Source of the DNA: Tulasnella sp. 424
Lineage: Eukaryota; Basidiomycota; Agaricomycetes; Cantharellales; Tulasnellaceae
Assembly: GCA_019633425.1 (NCBI GenBank)
Contig: WSUB01000099.1
Location: forward strand, 1-64,000
Reading direction: 5' to 3'
Length of the DNA: 64,000 nucleotides
Shown: positions 9,847-21,903 of the stretch, one piece after another
Layout: every line of letters begins with the position of its first letter
Numbering within the stretch: position 1 is the first letter of the stretch
Made by a program: the position numbers and the translations under genes
Notes under the pieces: generated by a model
What the model was told of the DNA's origin: nothing
Seen by the model: the letters and a program-made list of their open reading frames with translations, nothing else
The model's database searches: none

Positions 9847-11031
9847 TTCTAAAAGGAAGAAGAACGGATTGAGAGGGAAGCCTCAAAATACTAACGTTTC
9901 CGGGGCTTACTGACGGACGGAAAGTGCCTGGGGGAAAGATGGGTGTCGGGGATCGCAGATAAAGGGGGTTTGGTTTGCACCGCTGTGGTTCGACTGTTCG
10001 ACTGCGTGCAAGTCAGTTCCCACAACGAAGCGAAGAGAACTCCTGATGAGTCAACTCGCCTCGTGCCTCGTTCGTCGACTTTCGTGGTCGTTATGGGTTG
10101 AGGACTATTTTGAGCTCTTCGGGCGTCGGAGGTGGCGGAAGGGGAGTTGTCAAAGCCTCGTTGCTTGCGTGTGCCGATCCCTTCCCGTACGAGCCGTAAT
10201 CTCCGCTTCTTGGGCGGCTTCCTCGTCAGTCCCCGTTCTCGAGACGAACGCTGAACAGACTGGTCTTGCGTGATCTTGAGATAGTAAGCAGAACGAAATG
10301 AGGGGAAGATCGTGCCGTTTGTCAGCTCTGAACAGGGCTTGGACGTGCGAATGTGACAACCGGGCCAAAACATTAACCAGCTCGTTTCGACAAAGTCTCT
10401 CCTTCAGACCTCAAACTTGGGATCGGCAGCTCTGCAGTTGGCCTCCCTCAATAGCACATGATCGGAGTACATCTGTCCGACTTGAGATATTTTTCCGACC
10501 CGTCAAGAGCCTTCGTTAGCCTATATACCTTGGTCGCGATGGGACCACCGAGCCTTCACCGAGCCACCAACGCGTTGCTGTGCCAAGATTCGTTTCGGCA
10601 ACAATCAGGCTCATTGCGGCATCTCTTTCCATCGCCGAAGATCCACCCCTCGTCTTTGGGGACAAAGCACTCAACCATCACGACTGCATCTAAACCCATG
10701 AAGACCTATCTGGGGCCAACAATCAAATCCGAAGAACATCGAACCATCCTTCCTACGTATATTTGAACATTGGATGGGGTCGGATGAGTCCTCGCAACCT
10801 ACTCGCCCTTCAGGGACAGAACCCGAACCCTCTGTCAATGCCGCATCGAAGCAGCAGGCACCCCCATGTGGGGAAACCGTCTCGAATGCATGGCCTGAGC
10901 CTTAAAGGTAAAACTATTCAGCATGGATGAGTGGTTTCACCATTTTTACTACCCCTCAGTTCATCCTCCCCCCCCCCCCCAAAAAAAAAAGAAATCCCTT
11001 ACTAGTCGCTCGTTTCTTCTGCATTATTGAC
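9847..11031. other. Intergenic, no gene seen
   Basis: Only unsupported short frames occur here, including one of 160 codons on the minus strand whose composition resembles no protein family. A run of 13 C followed by 10 A lies at 10968-10990, just upstream of the small secreted protein gene. The region probably holds the promoters of the two flanking divergent genes. Confidence 0.5.
10968..10990. repeat. Mononucleotide tract C13 then A10
   Basis: Uninterrupted C run (10968-10980) directly joined to an A run (10981-10990), 42 bp before the ATG of the small secreted protein gene. It is prone to length variation and could affect the 5' untranslated region. Confidence 0.9.
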
Positions 11032-11635
11032 ATGAAGCTCGTAACCTTTGTTACATTTTTATCGCTCATCACCTCCGCAACGTGCTATTCTCGTTATCGT
11101 TCAAAGCTCCACAGACAAACCAACGCGGACAGGTTCCGAGCCGGCCTTCCTCCCTTGTCACCAGTGAAGTTGCAACGACCCAAAGGCTGGTTTTTGCTGT
11201 ATATCGTTTGGACATGTTACTTACCACTTTTGGACCTAACAGCGGCAGACGACTTACTTGCTGACGCATGGTACCCAGCAAGATGTCACGGCGCTCCGAT
11301 GTGCTGCTCCGACGTTGATGTCCTCGCGAACCTTCCCGGAGAGGAGAGGTCCTGGTTAAAGGGTCTAGCGAATGGCCATGAACATATAGTCAGCGACAGC
11401 CAACTAGCCAGCACGGACTGCCGGTCTCGTAGTGTGCAGGACAACTGGTTAGTGATCGCCTAATTCTCGGCTGACGTTCGCTTTGGTGACCAACTTTTCG
11501 CTCAGCCCTAGTGGCCAATACCGGGCCTGTTGCTACCTTCACAGTACCGACCATCCTGATATCGACGTGTTTATGGCGGCTAATTGTCACATCCAAGGTG
11601 AGATTGACCAGCGAAGGTACCTGGGTAGACGGTAA
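11032..11635 (+). CDS. Small secreted cysteine-rich protein, hydrophobin-like Cys order
   Basis: ATG at 11032 begins MKLVTFVTFLSLITSATC, a convincing signal peptide, followed by TNADRFRAGLPPLSP, a segment typical of small secreted proteins of agaricomycetes. With one predicted intron (11448-11505, donor GTTAGT, branch CTGAC) the mature part contains cysteines in the order C-x5-CC, C, C, CC, C and stops at 11633-11635. Order and clustering resemble class I hydrophobins (surface-active proteins coating hyphae and spores), although spacing is only approximate and the hydrophobic inter-cysteine loops are weak. The stretch around KGWFLLYIVWTCYLPLL (about 11187-11237) reads oddly and may contain a further, unresolved intron; one of its cysteines would then be lost. 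Start choice: the longer frame from 10927 begins within low-complexity sequence and was not used. Confidence 0.45.
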
Positions 11636-12011
11636 CGACATCGCTCTAGCTTGATATCAGATGCGCACGATGCCCCCTGCAATACCCGTACGATTTTTCC
11701 GTCGTGTATAAGACGCCCTGTACCTATCCGCAGTTGCTGCTGTTTTCTAGACATGTTCGCTATATTTGCTGAGTCCATCGACTGCCACCTCCGGATCTCG
11801 AATCGCAGGGTGCTTTGGGAAATACAATAATACCTTTGACAACAATTCTACGTAGAGTCCGAAAGCGATGCTAATATGAGTCCGAGTGTCCGAGTGTCCA
11901 CGAGAAAGCACAAAAGACAAATAAAAACTAAATATTCGAAACCCGATTTAAAAGGATAATCAAAATAAGTCCATCATAAGTTATCAACGAGTCCTCCAAA
12001 GCGTGTATTCA

Positions 12012-13958
12012 TTACCAGTCTGAGTTAATCACCCTGGTAAGAGTCGAGATTCGTTCTTCGACACCTGTCAAGCTGGTTCGGGTGCCGGTCCGACTCCCTA
12101 CCAATTGTTGCCTATGTTGCTGGAGAACGGAAAGTGCGAACTTCAGGCATTGCTGAGACGGAAGGAATAAGTCAGTCTGTCACGTTTTCAGCAAAGGCCC
12201 GACACACTCACCTTGATCAACTGAGAGCTCCGTACAAGCTGTTCATTATAGGGGGAGCGGACTCTATCGGCAATTCCAGAAGCGACGCCCACTTGTTCCG
12301 GTGCGCTAGAGGGACCGGTTGCACAGGATAGATGTAGCAAGGCAGCCTGAGAGCATATCATAGAGGAGAACAAGAATCGATCCATCAAGTTCGTTCCTTC
12401 GAGAAGGTTCTCGGCCGTCCCTAGCAGAGATTGGCTAAACGACTGTGCCGCCGCCATTATGCTAGAAAGATCATCTTTTCGTGATATCCGATGAATTAGA
12501 ACGAGTCGAACGAAAAAAGGACAATACTCACCCTGTTGATTAGCCACGACAACTCGAGCGGATCGAAGAAGTGCGAGCGCTTTGATAAAACTCGTGAAAG
12601 GCGAGTCCGCTCTGTTGGGCAATGTTGGAGTGCCTTGGAACACTTTATAAAGATAATCAATGTCTTGCAATCGGATATCCTTCTACAATCAAACTAAAGG
12701 TCAGTAACCGTTGTATTAGACCTCTAGCAATTCCGCTCACCTGCTCGTATTCCACTAGCGGTCTGGGTAACGGAGTTCGAATATCCTCAAGCCGCTCATC
12801 GAGGGCTGGTGCAAACCCATGGACGATAGAGTAAATCTGATCTCGAACGAACGTATTCCAGAATGTGAATATCCGATCAGCCACCTCCATTTGGGTGAAC
12901 GGTGGCTTTAAAAGGGCCACCGCATCGGTAGAGGCAGCTGGAGGCTCTTGTATATGGGGAGGAAAGGTTGGTGAATATATGTGGTGTAGTCCGCAAGCCA
13001 TGGCTAATCGAGCGGCCCCTGAATGATGGTGATAACTGGGAAATTCACTCTCAGCAAAGGGTAACCAAACGGATAAGAACGGAATACTGACCCCTCTAGA
13101 TGACGACCCCTCCGAAGCAGGTACGCGGCTATAATGTTGCTGGCCTTGAGGTAGTCCAATAGTCGATCCGCAAACGCTAGGCTATCATTCATATCCTTCC
13201 TAGCCCTGGTAAGAAAATGGTCCTCGAGTCCGACCAGTGACAACGGAGAAGAAGGTGGGAGGGAGTCGGTACATGAGCACGCGAAAAGGTAAATGGAATC
13301 GAGAAGAGCTGGGTGTGGCTGTTCTGCTGGGTCGAGGGAATGCAACGCCCGGAGTAAACCGGGTCCGTCAACTTGAATGTGATGTTGACCCGCATACGCC
13401 AAGAATATCTGGATGCTACAGAAGTAGAAAGGTCACTCATGGTGATGCAAGAGAAGCATCAGTGAGCGTACAGGTATTCCTGAACCGGGCGACGTAGAAA
13501 CGCAGGCTTCCACCATTCGCCAGTCATATCCTGTGGACGGTTTCTAAAGACGTTCGGTATGGCTGAGTAGACGTGAAAGGTCAGTAAAGCACAATGGAGT
13601 GATCATCTATGAATGACATACGATCTTGGGAGCGAGGGCTGCTGGATATCGGCCGCGAAGGTAAGCTGGGCGACGCTCTCGGTGTCGAGGACGCGGAGGA
13701 GAGGGTTTCGAGCCTCTGCTCCAATTCTCTGATGTGCTCTTCGAGATACATCTCTTCCTCTTTATTGCGAATTTGGCGGGGACGAGTTGGGTTCAGTGGT
13801 GCTGAACGTCGATAATACATACATTCAGGAATGAGTCCATCACAAGCCTAGAACCGATGTCAATGTAAGGTAGACAGCGGGAACGGAAAGAAGCATACCC
13901 TTCCTGCGCGAACGCACGCTGCACAAGATTCTCTCTGTTTGCGTTTCGACGACGACAT
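12012..13958 (-). CDS. Fungal-specific transcription factor with incomplete Zn2Cys6 cluster
   Basis: ATG at 13958. Exon 1 gives ESCAACVRAGR and, after an intron with donor GTATGC, exon 2 gives ACDGLIPECMYYRR: the first four cysteines of a Zn(II)2Cys6 DNA-binding domain are in place, while the fifth position is Tyr and no sixth cysteine follows. A basic stretch and a coiled-coil linker (EEHIRELEQRLETL) follow as in this family. The fungal-specific regulatory domain is then recognisable over several exons: AYAGQHHIQVD, HPALLDSIYLFACSC, FLTRARKDMNDSLAFADRLLDY, RGRHLEG, MACGLHHI. The last exon ends at TAA 12012-12014. It should act in the nucleus as a regulator; its targets are unknown. The altered zinc cluster may mean weakened or changed DNA binding, or a mis-drawn second exon. 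Confidence 0.7.
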
Positions 13959-16604
13959 GTGATGAAAGCGAGTGAGGGACGGGGGATTGGTGGACGTCGG
14001 TCAAGGCGGTGCTGCCAAGCTATATAGTCTTCAAAGCGCAGTCAATGCCTTCCTAATGGGAATTTACGGCCATTGATGGTAATAGGCATAGATGGGTATT
14101 GGGTATGAAAGGGAATCGTCCAGCTGACGTCGAGATTTACTTGTGGTCGGTGCCGGCGGTAGAAGGCGGGGTAAAGGAGTTGAAGTTGTGTATGCCGCTG
14201 CGCAGGAGACATTGCCGGTATCCTACATGCCGCATAAGATGATGGTCACTCACTGTTAAGGACGATGAGCAGAAAGGTCGGGGTGGGTCACGTCGCTCGC
14301 TGAGAAGCCGACGGTACCGCCTTCAGGGTCTTTTGCGTCACGTTACGGCTGCGAGGATCGACCGAAATTTTGACTCTTCGAACAAGTGGAAAGGAGAGGT
14401 GGGAGTACATAGAGCTTGCAGTCATTTGGGGAACATAGCGTGTGTCTCTGCCGCAGTCGTCGTCGTCGTCGTCGATATTGATCCTGGAGAAAGCGGGAAA
14501 GGCGGTGCTCGGCGTTCATTAGAGTTCCCGGTTGCACGTCGGATCCTTCCTGATTCGTTTCGGAAATCTTCCAGACACACTGCGAATTAAAAATTCATGT
14601 GCGATGTTTTCCCTGAATTTTGGCTGCTTTTTCGGGAGGTATTATCTCCCTGCGAGCGCTGGTCGATCCGTTTCCTGCATGCTTCGTCCAGAGCGATGAC
14701 TCGTTCATGCCAAGTCTTCAGATGACTGAGGTTGAGATTGTAACCCACACCTTTCTCGGTAGGTAGGAGCTCAACCTACCACGAAATCGCCGTTGGGCAT
14801 TGGGAGAAAAGGCTGTGCGACGTATCCCTAGCTCGCTGCGCCGCGGCTGCAGAAGACGCCAACCAGTAGGAGTTGGAGATTCCTGAGACTGATTAACTGT
14901 GTTAGAGTTCGACGCCCAGCGTAAGATACTCAAACCGAAGAAGGGATCCGCGCCACGATCCATGAACCAAGTTTCTGGTGGCTAGTGGTCGGTCCCTGGA
15001 CAGGGGAGTCTGCAAGGCCGTGTAATCTAGTACCTTGACAACGTCGATACGTGGCAAGTGAGTGGATAGACCAATATGTCACCAAGCTGTATTCAGGCAG
15101 CGTTGGGAGTGCTACGGATGCTACGGAGAGCAGTGTCGGAGAAGTGGGTGAGTTCCCACACGCTATTCGGCCTCCCTTTGATTGGTTCTGCAGCCCAAAG
15201 ACGTCAAATAAGCGTGGATATTTTCAACGCCCAGGTTGAGCTAGATCTCAAACCTTAAACCAGTCTGCGGAATGTTGTGCACAAGACAACGCTTCGCGGT
15301 TACCGAGGATGACCTCCACCCGATGCTGAGCAAGGCCGCCGGGCACACGTACCGCTTTCGTAGCATCATGATTCAGAATCATTGGCTCCAGTTTCTTCCC
15401 AGGTCCATCTTACCTCCACATGGAATAAATTTGATCGTCGACGTGGCTCATTGCACTGAAACTATCAGGTGTAAATCATGAAGAAAACCTCATTCAAATA
15501 TAATCACTCGTCAATTTAATGCTAGGAGAAGACGTGGCACACTGATAGCTACTCACTTGAATGCAAACAGGTATCCGTATATCTAAGTAGCTTGCTAAGT
15601 CGCGCCTTCCAAGGTTTTCACCGTCGACCATTCTCTCCGGGCTCGACTCCATAATGGCGCGACTACCATCAAAAAGAGCATCCTTCACGCTATTACCCTG
15701 TCTTGTCTAGCGATGCAGATCAAAACGGAGGGTACCAAGAGGACGGAGTGAAAATCGCGCAGTCCCATGAGGCATATATCCGCCTGGATCTGCCGAATAT
15801 GTGAGATTCGGGAAATCAGTGACACAGAAGTTTAGTATATGATCTTGGTACTAGCGCTCGAGAACGTACTGAGAGACTTGTGCTGAAGTTATTGGGCTCG
15901 TTTTTGCAGAGTGGCAGACCAAGTTGAGCCAAACATCGAACCTGTCGACTTGATCAACTGAGTACAGTCTCTAGCAGAGCATGTCCATAGTCCAGGGGGG
16001 ATTATAGATCAAAATGGAGCATTTTCTCCACTCTCTCTTGGCATGTTGAGAGGAGCTGGCAGGGATACGATGGCTCCCTCCCCCGGCCCCTCCACGGACA
16101 AACCGGCCACCCAAGGGAGGACTGCCTCCTCAAGCTTCATGTACGTTGGACGAGAGATGCAGAGCGCGGAGACCGGTGCTGAGATGTGTCTACGTCGCCT
16201 GCTCGTTAGAAAGGCATGAAGGGAGGTGAGTGGCGAGTTGAACTGCTGCGGAATAAGTGGAGTGTGCAGTGACGCCCTCCGTCGAGAGTAGAGCTTTGCA
16301 AGTAGTTCGTTTTCAATTGATCGAGTTAATGGTGTGTGAGATTACCTTGTGTGGTGAGTGATGATCGTGGTCTGGGTGCTGTGGTCGGCGCAGTCAATCC
16401 GGAGTGTTGGCTGCTGTGGAACCTGGATCACATCGAAGGTCGCCGCAGGTCTCGCCGTATCACTCTCCCCACGCACGACACTTGACGGTCCAATAGACAT
16501 GGTCGCATTGTAACGATAGAAAAGGGGGATACGTCATACACGATGGGCACAACCAAGACTGAGAACAAGAACATAAAATGGTGGCGAACGAACGCAAGGA
16601 ATAT
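13959..16604. other. 2.6 kb stretch without a recognisable gene
   Basis: All open frames are under 90 codons, overlap on both strands and show no familiar motif. A short GTC trinucleotide run is at about 14456-14475. It could contain a non-coding RNA, a decayed gene or long regulatory sequence between the transcription factor and the 3' end of the fumarate reductase gene. Confidence 0.4.
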
Positions 16605-18893
16605 TTACTGCTTGATAGTGCCGATGACGCTATCAGGAGCGTATCTTGGAATGACCTGCATTGGCAAGGATGGGTCAGATGAAGTGTAAGGTGCAGCAAA
16701 TACCTGGCGAGTACTCACCTTTGGGTCATGCAGCATGTTGAACTCCTCCGTAGCATCCTTGCCAGCGTACAACAGAATCGCCTTCTCTCCGCCAGGATGC
16801 TCCGACAAGAATGAAGTGACGTCGAGAACTTGTCCGTCAACAATGACCCAACAGTCATCCTTTGTGTTGTGCTTGGCGACTTCCTCTTTCGTGTACTGAC
16901 CGCCTTTCTTCGCAGGCGCCCCGGCGGATGATGCAGGAGAGTCTGTCTTGGATGCATCAGCGGCGGGTAGAGGAGCTGGAGCGGCTTGAGAGGACGACGA
17001 TGACGGAGAAGATGCAGCGGGGGATGAAGTCGAAGGACTAGATGACGATGGGGCGGAGCCAGATTGCTGACCGGCCCAAGAGAACTCCAAGTTCACCGTT
17101 GAGGTGTTGGGGTTGATCTTGACCTTGGTTTCCAAAAGATGCCCGGCGACGTTGCCTAACCTCTCCGTTGCCCTGGTTTGGAGCAGGTAACTGGCTGCGG
17201 TGTCGCCGCAAACTCGTCCGAATACCACGCAACCGAGCAACGAGCTCCCGCCGAGACGATTGGCACCGTGAACACCACCAGCGACTTCACCTCCAGCGTA
17301 AAGGCCTGGTATAGCTTTGCCGGCTTGGCCAATAACACGAGAGGCAGGGTCGATTTCGAGTCCACCCATAGTGTAGTGGAGGACTGGGGTCATGATGGCA
17401 ACGTGGAAGAAGTCGTCCATCTTTAGTGGAAGGTTGTGGAAGAACTTCTTGCCAAATGGATCGTTCTTCTTTTCCGCGATTTTGTTGTAGGTGTCGACTG
17501 GAAAGGGAATATGTCAGAGTGCGTCCGGGGCACGAGCCTGCAGCAGAGCTTACAAGTTTTCTTGAGAACCTCGGGCTTAATTCCGATCTCCTTGGCAAGA
17601 GCCTCGCCTGACTCGAAGCGCTTCATCAAACCACGGCCAACGTAGTGCTTGCAGTGCCATTCGATTTCGGTTGACGCCTTGCCGTTGAGCACCAAGCGGA
17701 TCGGGTACTAGAATACACCAGTCGGAATAAGATATTCGGAAAAAAAGTCGTAAAGTTGAGCCAGTCAAAACACACCTTGCCATTCTTCCAAATCTCTCCG
17801 GTGACGTAGTCACGGCGACCCAATTCATCGCAGAAGCGTTGACCTTGGTTATCCAGAAGCAGTCCGCCAACACCGCGCAAGGCCTCAGCAGCCAAGAATT
17901 TGACCTTGGCGTCGGGGTCTTTAGGGTCTACAAGACCGGTAGGATGGACCTGAATCTTTTCCATGTCGATGGCTCGGCTGCCAATGTTAATGGCCATCTT
18001 GTGCCCGTCGCCGGTCGAGTGATCGCCATTAGTGGTTGGCAAATCGTAAAGTTCAGGTCGGTACTGCTTGATGAAGCTTGACTCGGTAAAGTCGGCGGCG
18101 TAGCCTCCAGTAGCGAGAATAACGGGGCCATAAGCCTTGTGGGCCTCGCCTTTGGAGTCCTTGTACTCGACGCCAATGACCTTTTTGGCATCGCCTTCGC
18201 CTTCGGTCAGCAGAGAGGTGACATTGGCCTTCTTCTTGATTTGAACGCGGTCTGGTGATGATTCAGCCAAGTCTTCGAGACGTTCGAGCTGAGCATAGGT
18301 GATGACCATGCCGGGGAATTGAGCATCGCCGCGGTGAGTACGAGGTTGGGAGTGTCCTCCGAGACGAGCGACTTTGGACAAGTCCAGACCAAACTTCTCT
18401 TGAAGCCAGGTGACTGCATCACCAGAGCGGCCGGTCAAGACTTTGATGAGGTCATCGCGGGCAAGGTCCTTGGCCTAGGGGCGGAACGGGATTCAACATA
18501 GGAGACCGGGCAGAGATGCAAGTGGACGTACAGATGCCTTGGTATCTTCAAAGAAGATTTTAGCGCTATCCCTGATGCCGAGATCTTGTTGTGGCTGAGT
18601 GCCAGCGCCGTTGATGCCAGAGGTTGCCTTGGTGGAGTTGCCTGCCGAAAAGACAACAGAGACCAACGACGTCAGTTCAAAATTCAATGGACCCCGCAGA
18701 TACAACGCGCGAACCTCCGAGGAAGCTATAGAGGGTTGAAGGTCAGACAGCGGTAAATGGGCTTGCTTTAGATGAAAATGAGAACTCGCCTGTTCTTGTC
18801 GAGGAGGAGAACGGAGGCTCCTCTTTCGAGGAGCGTGTGTGCAGCTGAGAGACCAGCTAGACCACCACCGACGACGATAACCTGAGAGTTCAT
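16605..18893 (-). CDS. OSM1/FRD1: Soluble fumarate reductase (flavoprotein) with C-terminal cytochrome b5 domain
   Basis: FAD-dependent enzyme of the fumarate reductase (OSM1/FRD1) family, which reduces fumarate to succinate and reoxidises reduced flavins. Predicted exons: 18893-18790, 18725-18715, 18641-18532, 18474-17776, 17707-17554, 17497-16719, 16655-16605 (635 residues). The N-terminus [19 protein letters not shown] is the FAD-binding fold; the conserved loop [19 protein letters not shown] is built across an 11-nt exon. Catalytic-region motifs follow: [59 protein letters not shown]. After a roughly 60-residue Ser/Ala/Pro linker comes a cytochrome b5 heme domain ([28 protein letters not shown] with an axial His). 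The first intron appears to use a GC-AG boundary. The b5 fusion occurs in some fungal homologues and suggests an internal electron donor. Confidence 0.9.
18715..18725 (-). other. 11-nt microexon of the fumarate reductase gene
   Basis: Required to complete the conserved flavoprotein loop (NSFLGGNS). It is flanked by an upstream intron 18726-18789 whose donor reads GCGAGT, and a downstream GT-AG intron 18642-18714. Joining 104 + 11 + 110 nt restores a whole number of codons and an unbroken conserved motif, which is strong support. Confidence 0.8.
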
Positions 18894-19345
18894 GATAGAG
18901 GTGTAAGATGAGGATGAAGGGAGACGGAGGGGAGAGGGATGAGTAAGTTTGGATGTGGAGGACGAGGTTAAAAGAGGGGGTGGATGGTTTTCAGTTGAAG
19001 GGAGTGAAGCGGAGAAGTAACCGAGTGTCCGGTCACCCGCTTCCCTCTTTCACGTGCTCTTCCCCTGCCATCCTTCACTACTAGTTCAGATCTCACCGGA
19101 ATACACGGAATACTCATTACTTTCTATCCGCTTTGTATCCCGTTCAAACGGCAAACAACTCAATCCGGTAATACCCATAGCCGGCGTTGCCGAACCGACA
19201 AATCACGTCTCCCGAAATGGTAATCACCGAGCGTCAAGCTCTAGATCTGCATTAAGTGCATATTACAACCCTACTTAACCCTAGAATACGGAGAAGGTAA
19301 CAGTACTGCAGTAGACGTCTTCAACATTCCAACATATTCACAACT
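18894..19345. promoter_or_regulatory. Upstream region of the fumarate reductase gene with E-box
   Basis: Gene-free 450 bp. CACGTG at 19051-19056, about 160 bp upstream of the fumarate reductase ATG, is a basic helix-loop-helix (USF/CBF1-type) site. The rest shows no recognisable element. The left part is pyrimidine-rich on the minus strand just before the start codon. Confidence 0.35.
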
Positions 19346-21164
19346 CTATACTGCAGGCGGTGGCGGCGGCACAACAGCGGCAGGCTCACTCGTATGCACA
19401 ACTTCAATTCCAGCCAGCAGCTCCTCAGACGTCGCTCGCAGACGCTCATGGACCCCCGCAGGCAGCAATAGCTTTTCCAACCTCTTCACACCCCGCTCCG
19501 GGCTCTCGTCCTCTTCTTCCCCGTTCTCCCCTCCATCTCCAGTTCCGTGCCGCACCGACAGGAATTCCCGGACATCGTTCGCCATAAGTTCTTCGTCTGC
19601 CCGCCATGGCCACAGCTCCAACTCTCGAAGTTCAGGGCAACAGCTGGGATTATCCTCCCACATGTGTCGCAGAAGAGGTGCTGCATCGAAGTTTTGAGTG
19701 CATCGGATTGTCTTGATGGTCGAAAGGTGGTCTAGCGAATCCGAGCTGAACCGCGTCCTTGCAGAATCTCCGCCTGGACCTTCCGGAAGCGAGCCCTGTC
19801 CCAGCAGGAGGAGTGTCACCGCTGGGGTGATAGGACTCATGGCCCTTAAAACCTCCCCAAGCCCATCTCCGCTCTCCGCATCCACATTCAAGTCGACTCC
19901 AGCTGATCTTGTGGCCCACGGTATCCAATTGTTCGAGACTTTCGCTAACGGAACCGACCCGATAGTCAATCTGCCATCCGTGTCTCTCCACGTGAATACA
20001 ACATCGCTCGTTGCATTCAGGCACGTCCGCACCAGAGTCGAGAATGGTAGATTGGGACTTGCAAAGTGATCCGATTCGGCCTTGTCGGCCACGAGACAAG
20101 TGACGTTAGTCGAGTCGATGTGAGTATAAAGGAGACGTCGGAGTGATGCTGGGATGTTTTGGATGATGAGGGTGTCGAGTTTAGGCAGTGATATGAGGGG
20201 TTTGGTCCCGATGGCAACCCCTGTGTCGACGAGATCTGACGGTCCGTTTAAACAATCGGTGATCCTGAGCCAGCTCAGTTGTGGACTAGCCGAAAGCATT
20301 CCGTGAAGTTGTTCCGATGTTGGAAGATCCTTCGATAAACGTCGAATCTGCAACGTCTTCAGCCCGGCGAGCCGACTCGAGTCCCACGGAAGGCTGATGC
20401 AATGGACGTCGACGTTGACTATCGGCCGACCCTCCCCCAACTCCAACCGCTTCTCCAAGTTACCCTTCACTTGGAAGGCGAACAGGTCTTGCAGCACCGG
20501 GGCGGTCGTCTCCAAGAAATCGAAATGCTTGGTCATCAACGGCCCTTGCACCACGATGCTTTGCCACCGACGAGCTTCCTCCACCGCTACGGCCATGAAT
20601 TCATCCTGGATACCTGGCGTGGCCTTTCTCGTATCCAGCCTCACAATAAGGGGACCTCCTGGGTTCTTCTTCAATACCAAGGTGGCTCTTGGTACTCCTC
20701 TGCTCGCACTGATCTTGGGCCACAGGAGCGGAGATGAGCTGACGATCTGCCACCATCTTTTACTTACGCTTGCCAAATGCCGGTTGGTTTCGATTTTCCA
20801 GTGAAGAGAATTGAAAGTGCGAAGAAAAATTTGAATGAGGAGTTCGACTGGCAAACGGTGGATGGGAACGAGGTTGTTCCGTAACGAGTTCAGCCTCGTG
20901 GTTCGAGCACGGATTTCGCCTTGTAGAAGCTCGAGAGCGCGAACTTGAAGGTCTAGCTCTTCGCGATTGTCGTAGGTGTTTCTAGAGAAAGAAGGGGGGA
21001 AACGATGGTTTAGGGTAGGTCGTGTGCCGTTGTGCCGACTGAAAAATTAGGACTCACCCAATAGCGTCATTAACCTCCCGCCAGAACGTTCCCAGCGTCC
21101 GATCGACGATCTCTTGCGTTCGCTGAGCGAGAGCGGTAGCTGTACTTGGTTGTGTGATTCTCAT
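19346..21164 (-). CDS. F-box protein with leucine-rich region (paralogue 2)
   Basis: Predicted exons 21164-21058 and 20981-19346 (580 residues). Exon 1 encodes MRITQPSTATALAQRTQEIV..., the same opening as the F-box gene at 9846. The F-box is IHRLPVELLIQIFLRTFNSL followed by HLASVSKRWWQIVSSSPLLW. Next come leucine-rich segments such as LHGMLSASPQLSWLRITD and ISLPKLDTLIIQNI, parallel to those of paralogue 1. The tail is short, acidic (GENGEEEDESPERG) and then Pro-rich. The presumed role is substrate adaptor in an SCF ubiquitin ligase. It differs from paralogue 1 in lacking the intron inside the F-box and the long Ser/Thr-rich tail. Confidence 0.85.
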
Positions 21165-21903
21165 ATAGATTTTTGATCAGGAGAAGGACTCACATGATTC
21201 GGCTTGCGACTCTGCCATGGCAGAACAAGTGGGAGGGGTGGTGGTTTTGTCGTGGGTGCTTGCCAGGTGATGGAAACATGTTGCTTTTTGCTTGGCTCCC
21301 ACGGCGCGGCAATCAGACCTCCACCAGAAAGGTCATGTCCTTCCAAGGGCGAAACGATCCAGATGGCGGGTTGCATATTTCGCCGAACAAATATACATCC
21401 TATACTGGGGCTTGAAGATCGTTTAACCAGCCGGATTTACTGGGTAGTCGAAGCCGATCTCCAGGGGGTTGCATGCTTAAGGACGACCCGTCTTTGCTGC
21501 CGAATCCCAACGCTAGACGTCCTCTGCAGGTAATTTACGATGTTTAGTAGCTACCATATACAGCTTCACGGACCCTTAGCTCCGAACCCTCTGCAAATAC
21601 CGGATCACACCGCCAGGCACCCGTCCATCTCTGTACCCGATCACGATCGGAATGTTTACTTCGACTCCTTGAATGGATCTATTCTTAGCAGTTGTAAATG
21701 TCGTCTGGACGCTGTTCATGAGAGTACGACGCCGCCCGAGTTCGACCGCGAGGCATATCCTGACGGCGAAGCTCCGGCGTGCGAAGCCGAGACCGCTGAG
21801 AAATTACGCCACAACGCGGCGCCCACTCCCTCTCAACCATCACCTGGTCTCCTGTCCTTATCTCTCCTCAGACCCCGCCCTCCAAGGCCTGACAGAAACC
21901 GAC
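21165..21903. other. Intergenic between divergent F-box and dipeptidase genes
   Basis: 740 bp with several overlapping short frames on both strands but no protein family signal. It presumably holds both promoters. No clear TATA element was identified. Confidence 0.4.

Noticed and set aside
9891..10373. 160-codon minus-strand frame
   Set aside because: Composition is Arg/Ser/Pro-rich without motif, it lies in a likely promoter region, and no splice partners were seen.
10927..11031. N-terminal extension of the small secreted protein
   Set aside because: The upstream frame crosses the C13-A10 tract and would bury the signal peptide.
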